From Xestospongia bergquistia (taxonomy: Eukaryota; Porifera; Demospongiae; Haplosclerida; Petrosiidae): a DNA stretch of 64,000 bases. Both the position numbers and the translations under genes were made by a program. Below the pieces are notes generated by a model that was given only the letters and a program-made list of their open reading frames with translations, had not been told where the DNA came from and did not search any database. Position 1 is the first letter of the stretch. Every line of letters begins with the position of its first letter. Shown in pieces: positions 46,554 to 57,560 of this stretch. Location of the stretch: positions 7,590,501 to 7,654,500 of the forward strand of contig OZ014413.1 in the NCBI GenBank assembly GCA_963965975.1, given 5' to 3'.

Positions 46554-48110
46554 ATGAAGATATTTTGTTACAAGAGGAAACCTAAATGTGTCAGTTCTTG
46601 GTCAGTAATGATGGTTATTATTTGGGATACCTTGATGTTTCTTCATGTCAACCTACTGGCTGAATTTGAAATGAAAAGTAACAATGATAATCAGCTTGAA
46701 CATGATCAAAATTACACGTATACAATTCTTTTTGCTATTTTATATTGTCTGATTTATTTCTTCTACCCTTTTTTCGGTGTACTTGCTGATTTGAAAACAG
46801 GTAGATATAACATTATCATTACTGGTGTGGCTTTCTCATTTACTTCTTGGATAATTGGTGGATTAGCAGGCATTGTAAGGTTGTACTTTGTAGACTTTAA
46901 TGCACTTTTTTTGACACTATTTGGACTTTCATATGTTTTACAAGTCATTGGATACTGTTGTTTTCGTTCTAATGTTATCCAATTCAATATTGACCAATTA
47001 GTTGGAGCTTCAGCTGATGAACTCAGTGCTACTATTAATTGGCACTCATTAAATATACCACTAGTCTCGTTCATTTCTAACATTGGAAAGTGTTCAGTAG
47101 GCAAATATTTTGTCATGGTTTCCTATGTAGTATCCGGTGTAGCTGTGTCTACAGTCATTATCAGTAATTCTCTTTTCAAACATAGACTGGATACCACACC
47201 CCATATTATCAATCCTGTTAAATTGATTGCTAAAGTACTGAACTATGCTCGTAAGAACAAGTACCCCAGAAATCGTAGTGCCTTTACATACTGGGAGAAA
47301 GACTACCCTTCACGACTAGATTTGGGCAAGGAGAAATATGGTGGACCATTTACAGAGGAGAAGGTGGAGGATGTTAAAACATTTCTACGTTTGATGCCAT
47401 TATTGGTTTGCATTATAGGCCTACCAGTTTGTTCTTCTCTGAGTAATACATATTCTAGTCATCACAGAGATTTACACTTTACTTCCTGTTTCCTAACAAA
47501 TAATTCTATACATTCTTTAGTGTCCACAATTCTCATTTTATTGTATCAGTGGGTAATTTATCCCTGCCTATTTAAATACATTCCCAGTATGCTCAAGAGG
47601 ATTGGTCTTGGACTTGTTTTTGCTATTTCTACTCCACTTTATTATGTCATTTTATACACTTGCCATGATTACTTTAATGTAAATATAACTTCATATCAAG
47701 CTATTATCATTCCCCAAATATTGTATGGAATTTCTTTTAGTTTCATTTATCCAATATCTTTAGAGTTCATAATAGCTCAGTCACCACATCAAATGAGAGG
47801 GTTTATGGTTGGCCTATGGTATGCAGCAATTGGAATTGGTTATGTTATCAACATTACTGTTAAATTTCCATTTAACTGTGAAGAAGATATTAACTGCAAA
47901 AGTCTTTACTATTATGTTGTTATGACTATTACTGTTTTTGTTATTCTCATAGTGTTCTTAATACTAGCTAAACGGTACAAGTTACGAGTGAGAGGAAATG
48001 AAGTCAACATACATTTGATAGCTGAAGAACATTATGAAAGATATTTTGACCAGGAATACAAAGTAGAGGATAGCAGAGAAATGAGTCTCTTGATTGAGTC
48101 CACAAATTAA
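46554..48110 (+). CDS. SLC15/POT-like major facilitator transporter, intronless, 518 aa
   Basis: Predicted multi-pass membrane transporter of about 12 helices, resembling the proton-coupled oligopeptide transporter family (SLC15, nearest in feel to SLC15A3/A4). Evidence: a motif-A-like loop GVLADLKTGRYN near residue 75; FNIDQL near residue 144 followed by DELSATINW, matching the POT pattern G-D-Q..E..S-F-x-W; a long cytoplasmic loop with RSAFTY, SRLDLGKEKYGGPF and VEDVK; and LEFIIAQSPHQMRG in a late helix. The helix 1 ExxER motif of proton-coupled members is absent. The tail (RGNEVNIHLIAEEHYERYF) differs from those of the other copies here, making this the most divergent paralogue. Substrate and coupling are unknown. 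The start has no alternative upstream in frame that extends the homology. Confidence 0.8.
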   Translation: MKIFCYKRKPKCVSSWSVMMVIIWDTLMFLHVNLLAEFEMKSNNDNQLEHDQNYTYTILFAILYCLIYFFYPFFGVLADLKTGRYNIIITGVAFSFTSWIIGGLAGIVRLYFVDFNALFLTLFGLSYVLQVIGYCCFRSNVIQFNIDQLVGASADELSATINWHSLNIPLVSFISNIGKCSVGKYFVMVSYVVSGVAVSTVIISNSLFKHRLDTTPHIINPVKLIAKVLNYARKNKYPRNRSAFTYWEKDYPSRLDLGKEKYGGPFTEEKVEDVKTFLRLMPLLVCIIGLPVCSSLSNTYSSHHRDLHFTSCFLTNNSIHSLVSTILILLYQWVIYPCLFKYIPSMLKRIGLGLVFAISTPLYYVILYTCHDYFNVNITSYQAIIIPQILYGISFSFIYPISLEFIIAQSPHQMRGFMVGLWYAAIGIGYVINITVKFPFNCEEDINCKSLYYYVVMTITVFVILIVFLILAKRYKLRVRGNEVNIHLIAEEHYERYFDQEYKVEDSREMSLLIESTN

Positions 48111-50530
48111 GAATTACATTTTGTTTAGTTTATGTATATATTTCACAATTAAATGACTTCACGTGTAGATTTTATTGAAAGAATATTTTGATGTTGATTA
48201 TTAAACCTTTGCAACTGTTTTATTATTTTTCACACATACTTCAATTCACAACTGGCTAAATCATAATGTGTATAGTTATGAAACATCATCTAATACACAC
48301 TTTTAGGGCAGCTTGAATAACTGAAATTTCTTATCTATTTAATCAGTCAATGCAACAGTACAGTAGCAATGAATACAATATATGACATTTACTTTCATTT
48401 TACATCAAATAATTGCATGAAACTTTAAAATCAACTAAACAATTATTCCTGTAGCGTTATTACAAACATTGTTAATGTACATACCAATCAATTATGAACA
48501 AGTTATGATAATGCACATGTCAGAAATCAAACTTATATTGCTTATATCAGGATAGGTCTGAAAACTCCACCCAAATAATCTTCATTAAACTAATTTTTTC
48601 TTTATTGCAATATGGTTGTTTCTAGCATACAACACTGACCCAGTGTCTCTCTGTGTAATGATTGGGAAAGATTGGTGTGTGTCAATTAGTATATATAAAT
48701 GAAGTTTAAAAGCAAGGTCTTTACATTAGAAAGGACAGAATCAAGACAAAAAGGTGGAAAATATTGCAAACAACTTTTATTTGATACTACATGTACATCG
48801 ACATGCCCATTAGGAAATCCTAGATATATAAAGTGGTTAAGAACAAGAGTATTTAAGTTTATCTATGAATTCATTAAAATACCAACTTTAAACACAACAA
48901 TTTACTATAAATGCAACTCTTAAGAATAATATAGAAGTCAGATATTTTGGAGAAATATTCATGCATTCAACTTATCCTTTCTTTCCTTGCAAATGCTCAA
49001 TGTTTGAATGAAATGAAGGACATCGTATGATCCTGTACTTCAACAAAACTTTTGTGTGCTCCCATTTTTTAGAATAAGTGACCACTTTTGTCATAACATT
49101 GTGACCTGATTTATGAAAAGGAACCACTCTTAAAACACTTCAATAATAACAGTTTGTACACATACAGTGGTCTAATGATAGTCACCTTTGGGATGCAGTG
49201 TGAGAGATGCACTTGCACATATCTGGCAAATTTTATCATTAACTTCAGCTAGAGTGACATACACAGGTCAGGTCACAGTGGTACATTCCATACAGGCAAG
49301 TGATTAACTTGATATATCATGCTAACTTCATATATCATGTTATGAAGATTAGAACTTGTGATATTATATCACATAAGAATTAAATGATGAATTATTTCAC
49401 AATGTAATTATATTATGTATTATATAATTATATAATATATATAATATATACATAATTATTATATAATTATATGTATTTATCTATATATGAATGGAATGCT
49501 GACAGAGCAATTACTCCCACTTTGACCATGCCATATAACTCCAGTGTCGTTTACTGTTAAAATAACTGTTTAGATTGCATACAATAGTAACAACAGCTGT
49601 CGTTAATTGAGGTTGTATTAAGTTCATACCAGTTAACATTAACTTAATATCACAAAGTATATATGAATAATTGTCAATTTAAGTTTATTCAACTGTTTAT
49701 CATTTCTTCATCATAAAACATGGTTTGGACTTTGTTTTCATATACGTAAAGCAACTCAGCAAAGTAGACCTAAAATGGTATATCTACATAACCTGATGTA
49801 TATACTGCTATTTTAAGAACAATGATCATGCATACTCAATATAAAACACTATAAAGGATTATAATGATATAATAAATATGAATAATCAGTGACTGTTCCA
49901 TTAAACGATAACATATGTAGACATTGTAATTATATACTATAGTTACAGGAACTCGCAGGTCATATGTAAATCATATATCCTGATAAGACTACAGTCAGGT
50001 TATATATATATGTCAACTTCCATGGTATATATATATATACTATAATAATAAGTTTACATATATCAGTAACTCTGTTAGCTATGTATATTAAAGATATAAT
50101 GTGCATATAGATTCAAAAGTATAGCACTACAAAAGCACGACAAGTATTAGTGAACCTATCTTCCTACAATAAATCAAGTTAAAACATTGCAGTGTGTAGT
50201 ATACTATGAATTTATCCTGACCACACTGTTTTTCAACAACTAAAGGACACCAAAACAACGTTTCTACCAGTAGAAAAACAACGAATACTTCACTCTGTCA
50301 TTTTTTATCTATTAATTACAGTTAGACTTGAGGCATCATTGCCTGTGCATATTAGTCTACATTTATGTATGGACTGATGCATTAAAATTAACTATAATAA
50401 TGAAAAGGTAAATATGCTCATACAGCAATTGCCTAATCATTCCAAAGGTAGTTGATGAGTTGTCCCGCCCACTTTATGTAAATTTGTGATCGAAGGTAGA
50501 CAGTCAGTTAGCAAATTGAAATAATCTTAA
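48111..50530. other. Intergenic: 3' half of duplication unit 2 and AT-rich spacer
   Basis: From 48,111 to about 49,060 this matches unit 1 (44.0-45.1 kb). A 74-codon open frame at 48,699 is not conserved in unit 1, where a 1-bp insertion breaks it, so I do not call it coding. About 49,072-49,150 shares gaccacttttgtca and gtgacctgattt with 43,279-43,330. A palindromic AT tract lies at 49,405-49,488, and runs of (ta)n near 50,005 and 50,025. No gene seen. Confidence 0.5.
49405..49488. repeat. AT-rich palindromic simple repeat
   Basis: A stretch of almost pure A/T with repeated tataattata and atatata blocks that can fold on itself. Low-complexity sequence; no function assigned. Confidence 0.6.
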
Positions 50531-52144
50531 ATGTACAATCAAAGTTCGTCTTGCTGTCGAAAGAAGTATCGACCATCGTGTGTTCGGTCAAAAGGCGCCA
50601 TCTTAGTTCTTGTATGTTGCTTCTTTTTTTTCACGATTGCTTCTATTTTTTCACCTCAAGTTTTAAAGGCCTTACGAACCAGAGCTGGCTTAACTAAGCT
50701 CTTTAACGATATATTTGGTGGATTATCTGCATTGTGTATCTTATATCCCCTTCTTGGATTAGTGGGTGAGTACTGGAAAAGGTACAATGTCGTTATGACT
50801 TGAGCTGTAATGTTGTCAGTTAGTACTATCATGTTAATTGTAATAGTTGGTGTGTTTCGTTTCATTTTAAAAATGTGGATACCTTTGTATGTTCTTACAC
50901 CATTTGTGGCCTTCTTTTATTTTATTGGTCTGTGTTTATTTGAAGCAAACATTATCCAGTTTGGTACTGATCAACTTCAATTTGCATCCTCTGAAGAATT
51001 AAGTAGCTTTGTTCACTGGCTGTCTTGGGTTTGTGCAGTGTCGTTTTTTTCCATTTCACTAATGACAACTGCTTTTCTCAATAGTGGACAACCTGCGTTT
51101 GATGCTGGATATGGAATGGTAATAGCTACTATATTAGTTGCTATAATTGGTGTTTGGTTTTTGTATCCCTTCAGACGTCATCTTATTATTGACCCAGCTC
51201 AACGCAACAATCCTGTCAAACTAATATGGAAAGTGATGAGATATGCTTGGACTCACAAACAAGCAGTTAGCCGTAGTGCCTTTACTTATGGAGAGCCTCC
51301 TCCTTCTAGACTAGATTTTGGTAAAGAGAGATATGGAGGACCATTTACCACTACACAAGTAGAGGATGTCAAAAGCTTCTGTTTTATTATTTTTATTATT
51401 TTTGGGAGTTTTGGTTTTTCTATCCGAGAATCTATATACAATCTGTATAATGTCACTATTCCAGTACCTCTCAATAGTAGCGATAGTGATCTTTTGATTG
51501 ATGGTGTAGTTCTTAATTTTCCATCAATATTAACATATTTTGTAGTGGCTGTAGCTATCCCTATTCATCAGTTTTTGATTGTTCCTTACTTCTCTTGCTG
51601 CATTCCAAGTATATTGATACGTATCTGGATTGGACTAGTGTTGGTTCTATTACAGATGGCAATATTTACTTTTATTACTAGGTATGTTACTGATTCTGAC
51701 AACCTCTTTAAATATGGTTTGGTTGGTTTGGTTGTGCTGCAGATACTTGCAGGTATTAGTGACATGTTGGTTTTCATTGGTATTTTAGAGTTCATTTTAG
51801 CTCAAGCACCTCGTACTATGCAAAGTATATTAATAGGATTGTGGTTGATGCAGTATAACTTTTTTCATTTGATGGATGTACTCACATCGTACCATAGCAA
51901 TCAACAATATTCCAAAGTGTACATATATTATGTTGTAAAGGCAACTCTTGTTTCAATCTCAATCATCATTTTCACTATTGCTGCATATAAATACAAGTAT
52001 AGACAACGCAATGAACAATCTGATGTTAATGAGAGAGTTATTATTACACAATATATTGAGAGACAACTAGACCTGGAGGAACAACTACAGAGAAACGAAA
52101 ATATTGGAGATGAAACCTTTTATATTTTGTCTGAAGTTTTTTGA
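50531..52144 (+). pseudogene. SLC15/POT-like transporter, full length but with one in-frame TGA
   Basis: One continuous frame of 538 codons is interrupted only by TGA at 50,801-50,803. The part before (90 codons) starts MYNQSSSCCRKKYRPSC and ends KRYNVVMT. The part after continues in the same frame with AVMLSV. In the paralogues the equivalent codon is Gly (IIG, LIG), so a single GGA-to-TGA change explains the stop. Downstream motifs are intact: FGTDQLQFASSEELSSFVHW, RSAFTYGEPPPSRLDFGKER, YGGPF, VEDVKSF, LEFILAQAPRTMQ, and the tail KYKYRQRNEQSDVNER. Loss is therefore very recent, polymorphic or a base-call error. If real, the product stops after about two helices. ExxER is absent in helix 1. 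Confidence 0.75.
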
Positions 52145-52336
52145 TAATGTCATATTTATTATCCAACAGGTATGATGAAAATAATTTATGCAAACTTTTC
52201 TACTATATGCATTAGTGTTATGGATTACGTATATACTTTAAATTTACTATATTGCTGTGTGTATCACGTTAGTGCAATAATATTGTGATAAACATTTAGA
52301 GACTATCTGACATATTGTTTTGATTTATTTAATGAC

Positions 52337-52530
52337 ACAGTTGTGAGTAGTGTTGAATTGGCATTGGTACATATAGTAACTGCTATAGTTGGTCTCTCAT
52401 ACATCTGCTTTATTCTAATAAAACGTTACTTGATAATTGAACAATTGCAAGCTCAAACTAATAATCCTGTCAAACTAATCTGGAGTGTAATGAGGTATGC
52501 TTGGAAACACAGTTACATCATCTAAAAAGT
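52337..52530 (+). pseudogene. Transporter fragment: one helix and start of cytoplasmic loop
   Basis: Only about 60 codons resemble the copy at 54,350: ICFILIKRYLIIE, then NNPVKLIWSVMRYAWKH, corresponding to roughly residues 200-246 of that protein. Homology stops abruptly after KH, and a TAA follows at 52,523. A short insertion (LQAQT for AQH) is present. No N-terminal or C-terminal parts are nearby, so this is a relic of another duplicated copy. Confidence 0.75.
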
Positions 52531-54349
52531 TGTCATAGGTGTTAGAGATCTAGTGCTATCTCAAGGGAATAGAAAATGATATCAACCGACAAACAATATC
52601 CTATTTGTCAGACTTCACAAAAACTATATCGACTATTATTGTTGTTAATGTTTCAAGTGTTCAGGTATACTGACTACTCCATTAACAGAGAGGTTTAAAA
52701 TAAATTACAAAGATACAGTGCAGGCATATTTGTAAAGAGATATGCCATCCTCATAATTAGTTTGTTATTTAAAGTTTTCATATGTACATCATAAAGCATT
52801 AAGAGTAACTATTTCAGTTCCTCAATTAACTTCATTTTAAATAATCCTTATTGCTAAACAGAAATAACGTATTAAAATGCACAGTGAAATTTGTAGGGCA
52901 ATAACTAATTAATTATAAAATAAGTCAGCAATACCTATGCTCAATCTGCATTAAGCATGTATTCAAGTACTGACAGTCCTCACAAAGCATCACTTAAATT
53001 TATCACAATTGAATAGATACTAATGAAACTATTGTGTGCAATTGACAACTCATATCTGGACACTAGAGACAAGTTGATATATTGATTGATTTAGATCAAA
53101 CATCTCCTTGTAGTGTGGGAGTAGATTTCTTAGTCTCAGTTAGATGTTCATTTTGCACTAAATCCCAAGGCTTACCTTCATTTACTGAGCTCTGACAGTG
53201 AAACACAACTGGCACTGTTGATGCGATTGTCATTTTCTCAGTTAGTATGCTAAAAAGAAGTGTTCCATATTAGGTAAACCCAAAATACAAACCTTTCACG
53301 TGCAACTACTTGATTCCAGTCTCACATTCAAATGACCCAATTGAGTAGGTGTTAGGAATGTCTGTGATGTGATTTTCTTAGAAATGTTAGTTCAAATAAT
53401 GCAAGGCTAACTTCAACTATGTCAAATGTAGGTTTTCTTGTAACATGATATGGCTTCATATGAATATATATTCACTGTACCTTATAATGGTGAATGATGT
53501 ACTCCTAATTTTAATAAGCATTATAATTAATATATATGTACAGGATGTTTTTAAGTTACATAATCAAATAATTTGACAAAAGCAACCTGGAATACAATTA
53601 ATTAACCATACTTATTGACTAACCACGCCTTCATGGAATTTAATACAAATTTGGGCATGCTTTGCAAGACTAAAATACTTGTTTGTTTTCGTGAGGAATT
53701 TTTAAACTTAGTTACAACAAATCACTTTGTGACCATTAAAGTAGTTTTTTCAGCTGATTCAAAGTCACTTCAATTGATAAATCTTTTAAAAATACTTTAG
53801 TTATTAATATATGCTACATATACTTTGATTACTAATTACTATATAACCACACAGTTTGTGTACTTAAACAAACAAGCATGTGTTCATGTGTAGTAAAAGG
53901 AACCTTATAAAGTGCATTTTTATAGTAAAAACTCATATTTACAATGACATAGCAAAATATCACAGATTATTTGATGGCATTCTTCACACATAGGCCTAGT
54001 GTCAATTAAAATTATTTATCCTAAGTATAAATAATATATTAAAAAGAATCTTTATAATTGTTCTCATTATTAGCTAAAAGATTGTCAATCAGTATATTTT
54101 AGGAATATCACAGCTTACTGTAAAAAGGTTTTGGTAATATCATTATACATACACTATATGAGAAAAGTCCATTATTATACAAGCTTGTGCCTCCATTTTG
54201 AGTTCTTCCTTGAGTAGCCTCTATATACACTTTACAAGTAAGAACTACCTCTTGTATGTCTGTAGCCACTCCTACTTCAATAAAGTAAGACCGTATAAAG
54301 TGAGTCTACTTGTTTATTTGTATTTTGTGTTGCTGATGACTACACTTCA
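52531..54349. other. Intergenic, AT-rich, no gene seen
   Basis: I find no conserved coding sequence. The second copy of the dispersed repeat lies at about 53,455-53,548. A 61-codon open frame at 53,615 has no recognisable features and is not called. Confidence 0.5.
53455..53548. repeat. Dispersed repeat, copy 2
   Basis: Resembles 41,384-41,487 in the same orientation (catatgaa start, gatgtactcc in the middle, tataattaat near the end). Identity is moderate by eye and the family is unknown. Confidence 0.4.
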
Positions 54350-55990
54350 ATGATTACTAATCGAAGAAGATTTTTATGCTGGCGTAAGAAATATCGACCA
54401 TCATGTGTCTACTCAAAAGGCGCCGTACTAGTTTTAATGATGTGCTTTATTCTATTTACTATAGCTGCTTTTTTGTTAACTATAACACTGATATTTCATG
54501 GTGACATCACTCGGTGGATCTACGGTATTTCGTCTGTCTTCTGTATTGTATATCCATTTCTTGGATTATTAGGTGAGAAATGGTGTAGATTCAAAGTAAT
54601 TCTGATTGGAGTAGCAATAGTTTTTGTTAGTGTCTTTATTCTGGCTCTAGGTGTAGGTATTGGAATGATAGTAATTAATGATAATTCTGATCATGTCAGT
54701 ATTCACACGAGCATAATTATACCCTCTCTCTTGGGATACATATTTTATCTCATTGGTATGTGCATATTTCAAGCAAATATTATCCAGTTTGGGACTGATC
54801 AGATTCAATTTGCTCCTTCAAAGGAATTGAGTAGCTTTGTTCACTGGCTGTTTTGGGTGCAGGCACTTGCCAATGTTTTCGTAGGTATTCTAACCTACAT
54901 TATTGTTACAACTGTATCCTTTAATAATGTTGTAAATGTGTCAATAGCTATTGGTGTAATAACTGCTATTCTTGGTATCTTGTATGTTTGTTTTATTTTG
55001 ATAAAACGTTATTTGGTAATTGAACCAGCTCAACACAACAATCCTGTCATACTAATTTGGAGTGTAATGAGATATGCTTGGAAACACAAACAACCAGTGA
55101 GACGTAGTGCCTTCACTTATGGAGAGCCACTTCCTTCCAGACTAGACCTAGGTAAAGAAAGATATGGGGGACCATTTACTACTTTACAAGTGGAAGATGT
55201 TAAAAGTTTCTTCCACATAATTCCTGTAATTTTTGCAATATTTTGTTTTTCTTTTCAAGACTCTAAAATAACATTGCAAAATTTGTACCTTAGTAGTAAT
55301 AGTACTGTGTTCATGGAAAAAGCAATTCTGTTTATACCAAACATTATTCCATGTTCTGTAGTGGCCCTGTCAATTTTTTTTCATCAGTTTTTAATTGCTC
55401 CCTTCCAGTTTTGCTTCTTTCTGAGTATGCTAAAACGTATATGGCTTGGACTTGTGATGTTGTTGCTGGAGTTAGTAGTATTAACAATCTTTCAGTACTT
55501 TATTGATAATGCTACTAATTCAGTTGCTGACTGTATAGCTTTTGAAAATCAAAAATCAGACATATGTGTTTCACCATATTATATCTTTATATTATCACAA
55601 ATCTTGCAAGGCATTAGTATGATGCTTGTGTTTATTGGAAGTTTGGAGTTCATTTTAGCCCAAGCACCAAGAAGTATGCAAGGTTTATTAATAGGACTAT
55701 GGTTGATGCAGTACTATGGCATTTGGAATTTTGATGCAGTAATATTGGCTATCATTAACAATAACAATATATATACTGCAGTAAAGACAGGTTTTGTCTT
55801 CATTTCAGTCATTATTTACACTATTGCTGCATATAAATACAAGTATAGACAACGCAATGAACTATCTGATGTCAACGAGAGAGTTATTATTACACAATAT
55901 ACTGAGAGACAATTGGACCGAATGGAACTGTTAAATGATGATATTAGTGGACAAACATCAGTTTATATTATATCTGAGGATGTGCTTTAA
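54350..55990 (+). CDS. SLC15/POT-like transporter, intronless, 546 aa
   Basis: Intact multi-pass transporter. A short basic N-terminus contains the paralogue signature KKYRPSCVYSKGA at residues 13-25, then helix 1 at about 26-49 with no ExxER. The motif-A-like loop GLLGEKWCRFK is at 72-82. FGTDQIQF (147-154) is followed by ELSSFVHW (159-166), the POT helix 4-5 signature. A long conserved cytoplasmic loop spans 227-287 (NNPVILIW, RSAFTYGEPLPSRLDLGKER, YGGPF, VEDVKSF). LEFILAQAPRSMQG starts at 432. The cytoplasmic tail holds KYKYRQRNELSDVNER. Its length is a little below the usual 570-730 of SLC15 proteins. It likely moves small solutes across a membrane; substrate, direction and proton coupling cannot be read from the sequence. 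Confidence 0.82.
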   Translation: MITNRRRFLCWRKKYRPSCVYSKGAVLVLMMCFILFTIAAFLLTITLIFHGDITRWIYGISSVFCIVYPFLGLLGEKWCRFKVILIGVAIVFVSVFILALGVGIGMIVINDNSDHVSIHTSIIIPSLLGYIFYLIGMCIFQANIIQFGTDQIQFAPSKELSSFVHWLFWVQALANVFVGILTYIIVTTVSFNNVVNVSIAIGVITAILGILYVCFILIKRYLVIEPAQHNNPVILIWSVMRYAWKHKQPVRRSAFTYGEPLPSRLDLGKERYGGPFTTLQVEDVKSFFHIIPVIFAIFCFSFQDSKITLQNLYLSSNSTVFMEKAILFIPNIIPCSVVALSIFFHQFLIAPFQFCFFLSMLKRIWLGLVMLLLELVVLTIFQYFIDNATNSVADCIAFENQKSDICVSPYYIFILSQILQGISMMLVFIGSLEFILAQAPRSMQGLLIGLWLMQYYGIWNFDAVILAIINNNNIYTAVKTGFVFISVIIYTIAAYKYKYRQRNELSDVNERVIITQYTERQLDRMELLNDDISGQTSVYIISEDVL

Positions 55991-57196
55991 TGAAATTTGT
56001 TATACACATAATATTTATAACTTGATATGTAAACATTATTTTGTTTATGTTTTCATCAATGTTGCATGTATTTTACTTTAGTCATTTTAGTGGCAAAAAG
56101 GTAGTCCTTATAATAGACAATTTCTGGAACTTTCTTTCATATACACTACAAAAGCATAGTACACAAGTAGGGATTGTATAACAGCAAGAGGTAAAATTTT
56201 ACAAATGCATGAACAAACCTTGATTACACTTTTTCCTACCAAGGGCAATAAAAGAATATTTAAGTATTAATTACTTTAATTACTGTTAAATGATGCCATA
56301 AGAATATCTAGCAACAAAGCTCTGTGATTTCAATTTGTTATTGTATATATAACACTTTAAAAATAAATTGGTTATTTTAAATGATTCATAGATATTTGTT
56401 AGTATGCAAGCTTATAAAATTCTTTGAAATGTCTTTGTATATATCAATAATTCCATAGTAACAGCCTACCTCTTATTTGTCTAAAAATAAACATACCATC
56501 ATAGTTCTAGCAATTAGCTACACGAATAGTTAATTCAATAATACATCTATTACATTAGTAATCACATTATAGATGTGACAATGTTTGTGATGTCAGATAG
56601 CAGGTCTGAGTAAGCCCCATACAATATAAGCAAGTTGGTACCAGACATCATTCATTGTATCAAATTCAAGGCGCAGTAGAATTAAGTCTAGTAACAACAG
56701 CGAATACTTTCAAGTGGAACTGAGAGAAGAGAGAAAGTAAGACAAGCTAATGAAACACTGTAATATATCAAAATTTTGAAGGAAACTGAAGCTTTCTTAT
56801 TCAATTAGATACTAAGTTTGCTAAATTCTAAGTAGTGTGGTCTAACAAACCTACAAGAACTGAGTTGTTTACTCAAAATTACTGTTCTATGTCAATTTAG
56901 GTAGGATCTCCTATTCATGTAATAACTTCAAACATAAAATATTTATAGTCACTGTTATATGAGTGACATGTTAGTCTTATTGACATTAGGGATTTCTTCA
57001 GCTCATTTTAGTATGAATAGTAATTTCAGTGAGACTGTGATAAATGCAATACTACAATTTTCATAACATGGACTGAAGTTCACTGAACTAGTGTAAAATT
57101 GTACTATAATCCAGCAGTCAACATTTGAAATGGAATATATCTCTTGAGTTTATCTCATTTATACTGTGATGCATAGAATAACAAATATAAACAAAT
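55991..57196. other. Intergenic, no gene seen
   Basis: AT-rich spacer between two transporter genes. I see no coding conservation or repeat structure I can support. Confidence 0.45.
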
Positions 57197-57320
57197 AATG
57201 AATTATCAGATGTTAATGAAAGTGTATCATATACAATAGACAACTGTTATATAACAACTATAGCCACAGAGAACAGAGTGACCATTTATATTTTGTCTGA
57301 GGTTCAGTGATGTCATATTA
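57197..57320 (+). pseudogene. C-terminal tail remnant of a lost transporter copy
   Basis: The bases at 57,197-57,245 match the conserved tail-coding region (aatgaattatcagatgtta then atgaaagtg), and 57,285-57,320 matches the end of the copy at 50,531 (tttatattttgtctga, then gatgtcatatt). The frame is broken and nothing upstream resembles the rest of the protein. It lies about 240 bp before the intact gene at 57,561. Confidence 0.6.
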
Positions 57321-57560
57321 TCCGGATCCACTATATTATAATTATTTATTACTTACTGGATTGCTGTAAGTGTTCCCTTTAGCATGGAAAGGCTAGGTTA
57401 CTGCAATAGACATCCATTTTGTTTCAGTGACTAATCATTATGTGTAATGACTCTTAATGACGACATTTTAGAAGATTGTTCTATATATAGAAATCTAATT
57501 ACAAAAACTATGTGGTCATTGTTTTGATAGGGATATTAATGTGTAGTTATTAATTGAAAA

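Noticed and set aside
48699-48923. 74-codon open frame downstream of the 46,554 gene
   Set aside because: The duplicated counterpart near 44,540 is similar in DNA but has a frame-breaking insertion, so the reading frame is not conserved; no domain recognised.
50801-50803. TGA as a selenocysteine codon
   Set aside because: Paralogues have Gly, not Cys, at this place, and the transporter family is not known to use selenocysteine.
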